Positions 7,830-16,645 of a stretch of 64,000 bases of DNA are shown in pieces (position 1 is the stretch's first letter; each line of letters opens with the position of its first letter). A model generated the notes under the pieces. The model was not told the origin of the DNA. It made no database searches and saw nothing but the letters and a program-made list of their open reading frames with translations. Where the stretch lies: positions 1,193,500 to 1,257,499 of the forward strand of contig LR594585.1 of NCBI GenBank assembly GCA_901538445.1, written 5' to 3'. This DNA comes from Gemmataceae bacterium (GTDB taxonomy: Bacteria; Planctomycetota; Planctomycetia; Gemmatales; Gemmataceae). The position numbers and the translations under genes are program-made.

Positions 7830-8693
7830 TCACGCGGGCACGGCCGCGAGGGCCTCGACCTTGGCCCGGAGCTCGGCCTCGGCGGCGGCTACGGCCCGGT
7901 CCAGCCGGTCCCGCTCCCCGCTCAGGTACTCGGCGTACGCGCGGACCTTGAACTTCGTCACCCGGATCTTCTCCGCCGCGCGCCGCAGCGTGTCGTCCCG
8001 GGTGTCGGCCCCGAACGACTCGACCGCGGCCCGGTGCTCGGCCACGACCGCGGCGAGACCGTCGGCCACCGCCCGGGTCACGCTCCGGTCCCCCTCGGGG
8101 GTGCCCGCCGGCACCGGGAACCGGAGCAGCCGCCCGCCCACGCGGTCGAGCAGGTCCTGCACCTTGTCGGTGAACCCGGCGTGGACCGCCGGGCAGAAGT
8201 AACACCCGCCCTGCGGGCGGATCGGGAACAGGTCCGCCTGCCGCTCGAACAGCTTCTGCACGACCCGGGTGACATCACCTCCGGTCCGGGCCGCGATGCA
8301 CCGGTCCAGCTCCTCCTGCGCGAGGGTCGCCAGCCCCGGGAGCTCGCACGTGACGGCCCCGGTCTGCTTGTCCAGGGTGAGCATCGTCTCGACCGTGTAC
8401 TCGAAGTGGTCCCCCTCGCGGCTCTCGTGTGTGAACTGGAACTTCACCGTGGTCGCGTCCTCGCTCACCGGGCGGATGATCCGCTGGTCGCTGAGCCGCT
8501 TGCACGCCCGGGTGAAGGCGTGCCGCGGGGCCAGCTCCCGGGCGACGCCGGGGTCGAGGTCCGCGTCCTCGAGCGCGCGGACCAGGGCCGCGTGGGTCAC
8601 GGCCGCGCCCGGGCACGCCCAGGCCAGGACCTCGCCCAGGAGCCGGGTCCCCGCGGGGGCCGGCACCGGGAGCGGGAGCGTCGCGGTCGTCAT
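7830..8693 (-). CDS. Unknown 287-residue protein with a CxxC pair
   Basis: ATG 8693 after AGGAGG. The first half looks globular (ACKRLSDQRIIRP, then KFQFTHESREGDHFEYTVE). A CYFC pair sits at Cys164/Cys167, followed by His171, which could bind a metal. The second half is helical, probably coiled-coil (AAEKIRVTKFKVRAYAEYLS... to AELRAKVEAL). I do not recognise a confirmed family; it faintly resembles phage- or plasmid-associated proteins of unknown function (possibly DUF6744, unverified). It lies between the vWA and clamp-like genes, so it may be a substrate or adaptor of the MoxR/vWA pair. Confidence 0.6.
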   Translation of the reverse strand: MTTATLPLPVPAPAGTRLLGEVLAWACPGAAVTHAALVRALEDADLDPGVARELAPRHAFTRACKRLSDQRIIRPVSEDATTVKFQFTHESREGDHFEYTVETMLTLDKQTGAVTCELPGLATLAQEELDRCIAARTGGDVTRVVQKLFERQADLFPIRPQGGCYFCPAVHAGFTDKVQDLLDRVGGRLLRFPVPAGTPEGDRSVTRAVADGLAAVVAEHRAAVESFGADTRDDTLRRAAEKIRVTKFKVRAYAEYLSGERDRLDRAVAAAEAELRAKVEALAAVPA

Positions 8694-8720
8694 GGTGATC
8701 CTCCTGTGGAATGGGTGTGA

Positions 8721-8789
8721 ACGACGCGGCCCGGCGGTGCGCCCGCCGGGCCGTCGTTCGCGGCGGCCCGCGGCACCGTGCCGCGGGCC
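8721..8789 (-). repeat. Two tandem intercistronic hairpins
   Basis: CGGCCCGGCGG (8727-8737) pairs with CCGCCGGGCCG (8743-8753), extended by ACGAC/GTCGT. Next to it GGCCCGCGGCA (8765-8775) pairs with TGCCGCGGGCC (8779-8789). They fill most of the 111-base gap between the vWA gene and the next gene. There is no T-run. They may stabilise or separate transcript segments and set different protein levels. Confidence 0.5.
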
Positions 8790-8804
8790 CGAAGGGAGTG
8801 ATGA

Positions 8805-10190
8805 TCAGAGGGACAGGACCCGGCCGACGGTCTCGGACGCGGGGTCGAGGGCGGGCACCGCGTGGGTCTCGTCGCACACCGCGGCCAGGTCCCCGGGGGC
8901 CGCGCCCCCGACCACCAGGGCCACGGCCCGCACCCGCGCCGCCCGCCGCCACGCGAGGAACGACTCGCGCAGGGCCGCGGGAATGCGGCACAACGCATCG
9001 GTCACGATGACCAGATCGGTGACCCCAACCGGGGCACCGACCTCGCGGTACATCCGCGGCAGCTCGGCCACCGGGACGTCGAGGTCCGAGCCGCGGCCAA
9101 TGAACGCGGCCAGCCAGTCGCACAGCCGGCCCTCGTCCCACCGCCCCGGGGGCAGCGCGAGGAGCCGCTCGCCGCTACCCCCCGAGAAGGCGATCAGGCC
9201 GGCCCACCGGCGCTGGTGCCGGGCCACCCACGCCAGGGCCAGGGCCAGCGCCTTGGCCGTGTGGACCTTGTCCCCGGCCATGCTCCCGCTCTCGTCCACG
9301 ACCGCCAGCACCGGCCCCTTGCCGACCGGCTCGGTGGCGTGGTGCTCGCGGCACAGCGCGTGCCCCTCGGCGATCCGCCGGAGGGCGTCGAGTTCGAGCT
9401 CGGGGACCGCGAGCCGGACCAGCTCGGCCGGGAGCAGCCGGCCCACGTCCCCGCCGGGCACGACCCCGACCACGTCGCCGGTCCCGTGGGCCGCCTTCCG
9501 CCGCTGCTTCGCGCGGGCCACCCGGCGGAACCGCCCGGCCAGCTCGCAGATCCGCTTGATCCCGGGGTCGTTTCGGACCCGCCGGAACACCGCGGCGATC
9601 GCGGCCGGGTCGCCGGCCCCAGGCGCGCCCGGTCCGAGCCCGAGGGCCGCCGCGGCGTCGCGGAACTCGGCGACCTCGGCCCGCGCCCCGTCCACGGCTG
9701 CGGCGGCCGCCCGGAGCGCGGCCAACTCGGCCCCGAAGTCGCCGCCCGACTTCTCCGCCGCGTCGGGCGCGGGGAGCCGGGCGAACTGCTCGGCGAGGTG
9801 GGCCGCGGCGATCGCGGCCGCGGTGTCGTCGAGCCGGGTGTCGGCCCGCAGGGCCCGGTACTCGGGCGCGTCCAGGACCCGCGCCAGGAAGGCGTGCCGC
9901 CGCGGGTCGGCGCACGCCGGGGCGAGCGCCGGGTCCGGGTCGAACGCGGCCCCGAAGTAGTCCGCGGCGGCCAGCGCGTCGGCCCCGGCGGCCCGGAGCC
10001 GGTCGCTCTCGGCGACCAGGTCCCGGCCCCGCCGCAGACCCCACTCGTCCAGCACCAGCGCCGTCGGGCTCGCCGGCCCGGACGGAGCCGAAGCAGGGCC
10101 GCCCGTGGCGGTCACCGCGGGTGGGGCGTCCGGGGACCGCGCGGGCCGCGCCCCCAGGTCGAACAACTTGAGCATCTCGTCGGAGCTCAC
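8805..10190 (-). CDS. von Willebrand factor A (MIDAS) protein, ViaA-like partner of MoxR ATPase
   Basis: A 461-residue protein. The C-terminal domain carries the MIDAS metal site: DESGS at about residue 299 (AVVDESGSMAGDK), then a conserved Thr/Asp region (LVIVTDALCRIP). The N-terminal part, about 250 residues, is helical and charged, as in ViaA-type proteins. GTG 10190 has GGAGG five bases upstream; an in-frame GTG at 10196 overlaps that site. vWA proteins encoded with MoxR ATPases usually act as adaptors that bring a target to the ATPase. Here the pair is separated only by a 66-residue ORF. Confidence 0.8.
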   Translation of the reverse strand: MSSDEMLKLFDLGARPARSPDAPPAVTATGGPASAPSGPASPTALVLDEWGLRRGRDLVAESDRLRAAGADALAAADYFGAAFDPDPALAPACADPRRHAFLARVLDAPEYRALRADTRLDDTAAAIAAAHLAEQFARLPAPDAAEKSGGDFGAELAALRAAAAAVDGARAEVAEFRDAAAALGLGPGAPGAGDPAAIAAVFRRVRNDPGIKRICELAGRFRRVARAKQRRKAAHGTGDVVGVVPGGDVGRLLPAELVRLAVPELELDALRRIAEGHALCREHHATEPVGKGPVLAVVDESGSMAGDKVHTAKALALALAWVARHQRRWAGLIAFSGGSGERLLALPPGRWDEGRLCDWLAAFIGRGSDLDVPVAELPRMYREVGAPVGVTDLVIVTDALCRIPAALRESFLAWRRAARVRAVALVVGGAAPGDLAAVCDETHAVPALDPASETVGRVLSL

Positions 10191-10236
10191 TTGCACCTCC
10201 AGGGTGGAACAGCCGCCAGCCGTGGCGGCGGGGGCG

Positions 10237-10431
10237 TCACCACTCGACGGTCACGGTCAGGACCGCGAGCGCGGGGACCGCGGTCCGCACGGCCTCGATG
10301 GCCCGCCGCACCGCCTCCAGAAACGATGGGTCGTCGAGCGCCGCCCGGGCCAGATTGGCCGCGGCCGGGTCGACGTCGTCGGGCACGAACAGGGTCACCT
10401 GGAACCGGTCGAACAACAGGTCCCGGGGCAC
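10237..10431 (-). CDS. Small unknown protein between MoxR and vWA genes
   Basis: A 64-residue protein read from GTG 10431, which has AAGGAGG five bases upstream; GTG 10437 is also in frame. The sequence (VPRDLLFDRFQVTLFVPDDVD, ending VLTVTVEW) suggests a beta-alpha-beta fold. No family is recognised. Its place between the ATPase and its vWA partner suggests a role in their interaction, but that is inference. Confidence 0.5.
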   Translation of the reverse strand: MPRDLLFDRFQVTLFVPDDVDPAAANLARAALDDPSFLEAVRRAIEAVRTAVPALAVLTVTVEW

Positions 10432-10518
10432 GGGCACCTCCTTCGCGCGTGGGGAACCGCCCGCACCCGCCCGTCGGGGCGTGCGGATCGTGAGAATTGA
10501 GGGTGAAGACGAGGGCCG

Positions 10519-11649
10519 TTAGACGGCGTCGAGGGACGCGAGCTTGAGCCGCTTGAGCTGGTCCCGGACGTACCCCCGGGCGGCCTCGGCCCGCGGCCCG
10601 GCGGGCAGCGCCGCGAGCTGCCGCTCGACCTCGCCGAGCTTGGCCGCGGCCCGGGCGGCGTCGGCCAGGTTCCGCGCGTCGGTCGCCCCGAGCACCCCCT
10701 CGACTTCGAGGAGCAGCTGCGCGACCCGCATGCCGCACGGATTGGCGACCTTCGCGATGACCTGCGCGACCTTCTCGGGCTCGCCCGCGGGGTCGTCCCA
10801 GAGGCAGTGCTGGGCCACTTCGAGGTGCTCGGGGCGGACCGCGTCGGCCCCGCACAGGTACGCGAACGCTCGCACCACCCCGACCGTCTTGAACTGCCGC
10901 CGGTCCCCGGGATGAACGCCCTCGCGGGCCAGCTCCCGGAGCACCTGCTCCAGCGCCTCCTTCGCGTCGTTCGACCACGGCACGGCCGCGGCCGCACGCC
11001 GGGCGTCGTCGAGCTCGGCCGCGGTCACGGTCGTCGAGAACGTCGGCGTGTGGTCCCGGGCCCAGAGGAGCCGCTGGCGGCCGGCGGCCGTGCGGATCGG
11101 GGCCACGGTCTTCCGCAGGGTGAAGCGGTCCAGGAGCGCCGAGAGCTCCTTGCCGGTGTCGGGCTCGGGCCAGTCGTTGGCGGCCCCGACGCACAGCTTG
11201 AGCGGGACCTTCTTGACCACCCCGTCGCCCGCGTCGAACGTCCTCTCGTTCAGCAGCTTCAAGAGGCAGTTGAGCACCGCCGACGACCCGCGGAGCACCT
11301 CGTCGAGGAACGCCAGGTCGGCCTCGGGCAGTTTGCCGGCGGTGACCCGCACGTACCGGTCCTCCTTGAGCCCGGCCAGGCTCACCGGGCCGAGCACCTC
11401 CTCGGGGGTGGTGAAGCGGGTGAGAAGCACGGAGAACTTGCGGCCCCCGGCCCACGCCAGGAGCCCGTCGAGCAGGAGCGACTTGCCGCACCCGGGCGGG
11501 CCGACGAGCAGCACGTGCTCCCCGGCCAGCAGGGCGGTGAGCACCACGTCCACCTCGGCGTCCCGCTCGACCAGGGCCGCGGCCAGCTCGGCGCGGGCGC
11601 GGGACACCTTGTCGCGGACGGGCACCGACTCGGACCGGACCGACTTCAT
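10519..11649 (-). CDS. MoxR/RavA-like AAA+ ATPase
   Basis: A 376-residue protein and the first gene of an eight-gene operon. Walker A is GPPGCGKS (50-57), Walker B is DLAFLDEV (111-118), and a sensor-like GAANDWPE follows. The MoxR/RavA features are the LTRFTTPEEVLGPVSL segment and LNERTF after Walker B. The C-terminal lid is helical. MoxR ATPases usually act as remodelling chaperones with a vWA protein, which is encoded two genes downstream. Read with the clamp-like protein in the same operon, a role at DNA or a replisome-like target is possible. It starts at ATG 11649 and is divergent from the BREX operon. Confidence 0.85.
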   Translation of the reverse strand: MKSVRSESVPVRDKVSRARAELAAALVERDAEVDVVLTALLAGEHVLLVGPPGCGKSLLLDGLLAWAGGRKFSVLLTRFTTPEEVLGPVSLAGLKEDRYVRVTAGKLPEADLAFLDEVLRGSSAVLNCLLKLLNERTFDAGDGVVKKVPLKLCVGAANDWPEPDTGKELSALLDRFTLRKTVAPIRTAAGRQRLLWARDHTPTFSTTVTAAELDDARRAAAAVPWSNDAKEALEQVLRELAREGVHPGDRRQFKTVGVVRAFAYLCGADAVRPEHLEVAQHCLWDDPAGEPEKVAQVIAKVANPCGMRVAQLLLEVEGVLGATDARNLADAARAAAKLGEVERQLAALPAGPRAEAARGYVRDQLKRLKLASLDAV

Positions 11650-12154
11650 CTGTGGGCCTCCAAGGTAAAGGAGTCACCCGCGGGGCGCGACCTGACGGCC
11701 GGCCCGCGGGCGGAACCCGACGGCCGCAAGGACTAGCGTGCGGGTTCACCTTAGAGTGCCCGGTTTCGGGGCGAAGTTAAGTACGGGGGCCAGTGTCGGC
11801 GCCAGCGGGTCGAGATGCGGTCGGTGTGCGGTGCCTCGTGAGGTGAGGTGTCGCACTCGTCGAGCGAGTGTTCGTCTTCGCCGGGGGCCGCCGGGTGAAC
11901 GTCTTCGTGTCCGTGTCGGGGTGGAAGCACGTCGGGCGTGGGCGTCGATGGCGTAGAACCACCGGTCGTCGGTCGTCCATGACGTGGCCGTCCGGCTCGA
12001 TGTCGACGTGGACGTCCTCACCGAACAGGAATGCCCTCGCATGAAGGGCGGCTCTCGGTCGCCGCACGGCTCGTTGGCATCTATCACAGACTCTGGGAAG
12101 GTTTGCGGAGTCGGACTGAAGCGACTGCGGACGCACACGACGGGGAGCGCCGAC
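11650..12154. other. Divergent intergenic region between MoxR/vWA operon and BREX operon
   Basis: About 500 bases with no gene I can support. It must hold the promoters of both operons. A small hairpin (CACTCG/CGAGTG, 11854-11870) is visible, as is a locally A+T-richer stretch near 11750-11790. Open frames on both strands here have poor composition. Confidence 0.5.
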
Positions 12155-12358
12155 GTGGAAAAACTCTCGGATTCCCCACGAATATCCGAAGCCGCCGAGT
12201 ACCTGGGTGTTTCGTCGAGCTCGCTTCGCAATTGGGTCGATGCCGCGAAGATCGTGGCCGTTCGCCATTCGGTGAACGACTACCGGCTCTTCAGGCGGGC
12301 AGACCTCGACGCCTTACTCCAGCAGGTCGCCGTGGCCGGTCAGAAAGTGGCCAACTGA
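12155..12358 (+). CDS. Small MerR/excisionase-type helix-turn-helix protein
   Basis: A 67-residue DNA-binding protein. RISEAAEYLGVSSSSLRNWV is the helix-turn-helix of the helix_turn_helix_17/MerR-like type, and NDYRLFRRADLDALLQQV is the wing of an excisionase-like domain. I chose GTG 12155, with GGGGAG 8 bases upstream; the longer open frame from 11984 has non-coding character. It lies 39 bases ahead of pglW on the same strand, so it is a likely regulator of the BREX operon. Confidence 0.65.
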   Translation: MEKLSDSPRISEAAEYLGVSSSSLRNWVDAAKIVAVRHSVNDYRLFRRADLDALLQQVAVAGQKVAN

Positions 12359-12397
12359 CGAAGTGGGGGCGGCACCGGGGCACGGTCAGGGAGACTT

Positions 12398-15300
12398 ATG
12401 GACGCGCCTCGCTGGAACATCATCACGCCCTCTCAGTACGAGTGGGAGCGGCGGGGTCTTGACTTCATCCGAGCGGGCCTGCCCGACCACGACCCGTACC
12501 GGGCCTGGGCCAACTTCGAGTTCCAGACCGCCGACGGCGCAATTTACGAAGTCGATCTGCTCGTCCTGACCAAGATGGGGTTCTGGCTCGTGGAGTGCAA
12601 GGCGTGGCCGGGTCACATCGGGGGCGACCCTGGGACGTGGACCCGCTCGCACGAGGGCAAGGTCCGCACCGAGGACAACCCCGTTCTGCTGGCCAACCGG
12701 AAGGCGAAGGCCCTCGCCTCGCTGCTGAAGGTCCAACCGGCCCTGGGTAAGCTGCGCCTGCCGTGGCTCGACGCCATCGTGTTCCTGTCGGCCGAGGGCG
12801 TGCAGTGCGGGTTGACCGGCACCGCCCGCAACCGGGTGCTGCTCCGGGACCGCCCCAAGACCGACACCCGCCCCGACCAGAAGGGCGTCCTCGCCGCCCT
12901 CATTAACCGTGAGGGGCCGGGCATCGACGCCGACCTGCGGGGCACAATCGACATCAAGGTGGCCAAGGGGCTGTCCCGTGCGATGGAGCAGGCCGGGGTA
13001 CGACCGTCGCAACGGGCCCGGCGGGTCGGCGACTACATCCTCGGCGACCTGATCTTCGACGGGCCGGGCTACCAGGACCGGCTCGCCAAGCACGCCTCGT
13101 TCGACAGCGTGTACTGCCGGGTGCGGCAGTACACCGTCGCCCAGGCCTCCTCGGAAGACGACCGGCGGCGGCTCAAGCGGGCGGCGGCTCGTGAGTTCCA
13201 GATCATCCAGACGCTGGACCACCAGAACGTCCTGCCGGTGCTGGACTACAAGGAGCACGAGAACGGCCCGGCCCTGCTGTTCCGCTACCTCGACCCGAAC
13301 GCCGTGCGGTTCGATCACTTCCTCGCCGCGCACGGCCAGAAGCTCGAAGCCGGCCAGCGGCTCGACCTGCTGCGGCAGTTGGCCGACGCCATCCGGTACG
13401 CCCACCGCAAGCGGGTGATCCACCGGTCGCTGGGGCCGCAGAGCATCCTGGTGTCGGATGCCGACTCGTCCTCGCCCCGGCTGCAGGTGTACAACTGGCA
13501 GGTCGGCGTGCGGGAGAGCACGTCCACGTCGGGCCGGGTCACGAACGTCGAGGACCTGGTCGAGGCCCAGTCACTCGTCTACATGTCGCCCGAAGCCCTG
13601 TCCGACTCCCGCAAGGTGACGGAGGCGTCGGACGTGTTCTCGCTGGGGGCCATCGCCTACCACCTGTTCGCCAACCGCCCCCCGGCCAGCAACCCGACCG
13701 AGTTGGCCAGGGTGCTGCGGGACCAGAAGGGGTTGAGCGTTTCGGCGGTCCTCGACGGGGCCGGTCCCAAGCTCGAAGAACTGATCCAGTGGAGCACGCA
13801 CCCCGACGTGCTCACCCGCATCGGCTCGGTCGAGGACTTCCTCGTCCTGCTCGGCGACGTGGAGGACGAACTCACCGCCCCCAAGGAAACGGTCGTCAAC
13901 GACCCGCTGCAGGCCAAGCAGGGGGATCGGCTGCCGCAGGGGTTCGTTGTTAAACGGGAGTTGGGTCAGGGGGCCACCGCCAAGGCCCTGCTCGTGGTGA
14001 AGGACGAGAAGGAGTCGGTCCTCAAGGTGGCACTCACCGAGGACGACAACGCCCGGTTGCACGAAGAGGCGGACGCCCTGCGTTCGATCCACAGCGAGTT
14101 CATCGTCGCCATCGAGCAGGAACTGACGATGGGCGGCAGGACCGTGCTGGCCCTGCAAAAGGCCGGGGACCACACGCTGGCGGCGGTGCTGGCCAAGGAC
14201 GGCGTGCCCGGCCTCGAACTGCTGTCCCGGTACGGGGACGACCTCCTCTCGGCCCTCTGCTCGCTGGAGCGGCACGGCGTCGTCCACCGGGACATCAAGC
14301 CGGACAACATCGGCATCCGGTCGCTGACCAAGCAGCGGAACCAACTGATCCTCTTCGACTTCTCGCTGGCCCGCGCCCCGCTCGACCACATCCACGTCGG
14401 CACGGAGGGCTACCGTGACCCGTTCCTCAAGCTCCGCAAGCCCGCCCGCTGGGACTTGGCGGCGGAGCGGTACTCGGCGGCGGTCACGCTCTACGAGATG
14501 ACGCTCGGCCACGGCGTCCTGCCCCAGTGGGGCAGCGACAAGTCCGACCCGGCGCTGACGAACGACAAGCTCGTGATCGACGCCGAGAAGTTCGATCCCA
14601 GCGTGCGGGACGGGCTGGTCGAGTTCTTCTCGACGGCCCTCCACCGGGAGCCAGCGGAACGGTACGACAGCGCCTACGACATGCAGACGGCGTGGCGTCA
14701 GGTCTTCACCGAGGCGGAACAGCGGAAGATCGTCACCGCCAGCGGGGACGAGATCGTCCTGGGCGTCTCGCTCGAACAGGCGACGCTCGGCACGCCGGTA
14801 TCCGCCCTGGGGCTGTCCACCCGTGCCCGCAACGCCCTGGAGCGTGCCAACGCCGTCACGGTGCGTGACCTGCTGAACTTCCCCGTCGGCGACATCCACC
14901 TGATGAAGGGCGTGGGGAACCAGACCCGCCAGGAGATCATCCGCTTCGTCGTCCAGTTGCGGGGCAAGTTCCCGAACGTCGAGCCGATCAAACCGAAGGA
15001 CCAGCCCGCCGACGACGACACGGCAGGCCCACCCAGCCTCGAAGCCTTGCACCACCGCATCGTCGGCGTTCGCAACCCGAAGAAGGACGGCGAGTGGAAC
15101 GTCCGGTCCGGGCTGCTCGGCCTGTCGGCCCCGGACAGCCAGCCGCCCGGCGCATGGCCGAGCCAGACGGACGTGGCCGAGGCGCTGGGGATCACCCGTG
15201 CCCGTGTCGGCCAAGTCGTTTCGACTGAGCGCACCCGCTGGGGGAAGGACGCCCAGATCACCGCCTTCCGCCACGAATTGTGCGAGCAAATCCAACGGCT

Positions 15301-16645
15301 CGGCGGGGTCGTGACGATTGCCGAGATTATCGACCTGACGCTCCTCCTGCGCCCCGCCGCCAGCACCCCCGACGCCGCACGGCAGCAGCGCCTCGCATCC
15401 GCCGTCGCACGGGCGGTGGTCGAGACGGAAGACATGATGCCCCAGCGGCGGTTCCAGATGCGGCGGGTGGCCGGGAAGGTCGTCATCGCCTGCTCGCAGG
15501 AGTTGGCGGTCTACGCCGAGAAGCTCGGTCAGGTCGCCGACCAACTGGCCAGGGCCGACCCGCTCGCCTCGCCGATCCGGGTGTTCCAGGAGCTATACGA
15601 GGTCCAGCAGCCGTCGCAGCCGCACGGCTGCCAGCCCTTCGGCAACGAGCGGCTGCTGAACCTCGCAGCGGCCATGAGCCAGAAGGCGGCGGTGTCGTCC
15701 CGCCAGGAGGTTTACCCCCGTGGGATGGCGGCGGAACGGGCGCTGCGGCTGGGCATCGGGGCGCTCAGCGGTCTGGGCATCGGGGACACGGAAAAGGGAT
15801 TCAGCGTCGAACAAGTGCGGGAGCGGGTGAAGAGTCGTTACCCCGCCGCCGAGCCGCTGCCGGATCGACCCGACCTCGACGCCCTGCTGCACAAAGTCGG
15901 GCTAGACGTTCGCTGGGACGCCGACTCGAAGCTGTACCAGCGGCGGGAGGCGACCACCCTCGTCACGTCCGGGTCGTCCGTCCCCCGCAGGCGTTCGACG
16001 GCGACCACGGCCCGGCAGGTCGAAGTCACCCCCGACGTGGCCGACGCACGGGCCTTCGAGGAGCGGCTCAAGCACGCCCACGGCGACGGTGGGTTCCTCG
16101 TTCTGACCGTTCGACCCAGCCGGATGCGGTGGGCCGAGGCGGAACTGTTGCGGCGGTTCGACCTGGAGCGGGTGTCGTTCGACGACCTCTTCTTCGACGT
16201 GCTGCGGGACGAGGCGAAGGAACTGGAAGTCGATTGGGCCGTCATCGAGCAAGCCGACGGCGCTGATCCCACCAGTCAGGACTGGAAGAACCTGCTCCAC
16301 CTGATCGGGCGGGCCGGGCCGAAGATCGCTTCCCGACTGGCCGACCGGCGGGACCACCTGCTACTCGTACACCCCGGCCTGATCGCCCGGTACGACCTGA
16401 TGGCGGTCCTCGAAACGCTGCGGGACCGGGTGGGGCACGACGCTCCCTGCCCCGGCCTGTGGCTCCTCGTGGCCACCGACGGGCAGAACGAGATGCCGGT
16501 TCTCGACAACGCCGAGATTCCGCTCATCACGCCGGGCCAGCGGGCCAGGGTGTCCGAGTCGTGGCTGGAGAACCTGCACCGGGGCCGGTCGGAACAATCG
16601 ACCGTTCCCGCCGCCGCCGGGAAGAAGGTGGGCAACCTCACATGA
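12398..16645 (+). CDS. pglW: BREX type 2 serine/threonine kinase PglW
   Basis: A 1415-residue protein and the first core gene of a BREX-2 operon. Residues about 12-120 look like a NERD domain (FEFQTADGAIYEVDLLVL, then FWLVECKAWPG). Two kinase-like domains follow. The first (about 225-485) lacks a glycine loop, has HRSLGPQS in place of HRD near 342, and has no DFG, so it looks like a pseudokinase. The second (about 510-780) has GQGATAKA near 520, HRDIKPDN near 629 and DFS near 653, so it is probably active. A helix-hairpin-helix module like the RNA polymerase alpha C-terminal domain (about 803-855) and a sigma-4-like helix-turn-helix (about 920-945) follow. The gene overlaps pglX by ATGA. PglW is known as the kinase of Pgl/BREX-2 phage defence. 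Confidence 0.9.
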   Translation: MDAPRWNIITPSQYEWERRGLDFIRAGLPDHDPYRAWANFEFQTADGAIYEVDLLVLTKMGFWLVECKAWPGHIGGDPGTWTRSHEGKVRTEDNPVLLANRKAKALASLLKVQPALGKLRLPWLDAIVFLSAEGVQCGLTGTARNRVLLRDRPKTDTRPDQKGVLAALINREGPGIDADLRGTIDIKVAKGLSRAMEQAGVRPSQRARRVGDYILGDLIFDGPGYQDRLAKHASFDSVYCRVRQYTVAQASSEDDRRRLKRAAAREFQIIQTLDHQNVLPVLDYKEHENGPALLFRYLDPNAVRFDHFLAAHGQKLEAGQRLDLLRQLADAIRYAHRKRVIHRSLGPQSILVSDADSSSPRLQVYNWQVGVRESTSTSGRVTNVEDLVEAQSLVYMSPEALSDSRKVTEASDVFSLGAIAYHLFANRPPASNPTELARVLRDQKGLSVSAVLDGAGPKLEELIQWSTHPDVLTRIGSVEDFLVLLGDVEDELTAPKETVVNDPLQAKQGDRLPQGFVVKRELGQGATAKALLVVKDEKESVLKVALTEDDNARLHEEADALRSIHSEFIVAIEQELTMGGRTVLALQKAGDHTLAAVLAKDGVPGLELLSRYGDDLLSALCSLERHGVVHRDIKPDNIGIRSLTKQRNQLILFDFSLARAPLDHIHVGTEGYRDPFLKLRKPARWDLAAERYSAAVTLYEMTLGHGVLPQWGSDKSDPALTNDKLVIDAEKFDPSVRDGLVEFFSTALHREPAERYDSAYDMQTAWRQVFTEAEQRKIVTASGDEIVLGVSLEQATLGTPVSALGLSTRARNALERANAVTVRDLLNFPVGDIHLMKGVGNQTRQEIIRFVVQLRGKFPNVEPIKPKDQPADDDTAGPPSLEALHHRIVGVRNPKKDGEWNVRSGLLGLSAPDSQPPGAWPSQTDVAEALGITRARVGQVVSTERTRWGKDAQITAFRHELCEQIQRLGGVVTIAEIIDLTLLLRPAASTPDAARQQRLASAVARAVVETEDMMPQRRFQMRRVAGKVVIACSQELAVYAEKLGQVADQLARADPLASPIRVFQELYEVQQPSQPHGCQPFGNERLLNLAAAMSQKAAVSSRQEVYPRGMAAERALRLGIGALSGLGIGDTEKGFSVEQVRERVKSRYPAAEPLPDRPDLDALLHKVGLDVRWDADSKLYQRREATTLVTSGSSVPRRRSTATTARQVEVTPDVADARAFEERLKHAHGDGGFLVLTVRPSRMRWAEAELLRRFDLERVSFDDLFFDVLRDEAKELEVDWAVIEQADGADPTSQDWKNLLHLIGRAGPKIASRLADRRDHLLLVHPGLIARYDLMAVLETLRDRVGHDAPCPGLWLLVATDGQNEMPVLDNAEIPLITPGQRARVSESWLENLHRGRSEQSTVPAAAGKKVGNLT

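Noticed and set aside
11854-11870. CACTCG/CGAGTG hairpin as a BREX operator
   Set aside because: Only 6-bp arms and no link to either start; common by chance in this composition.
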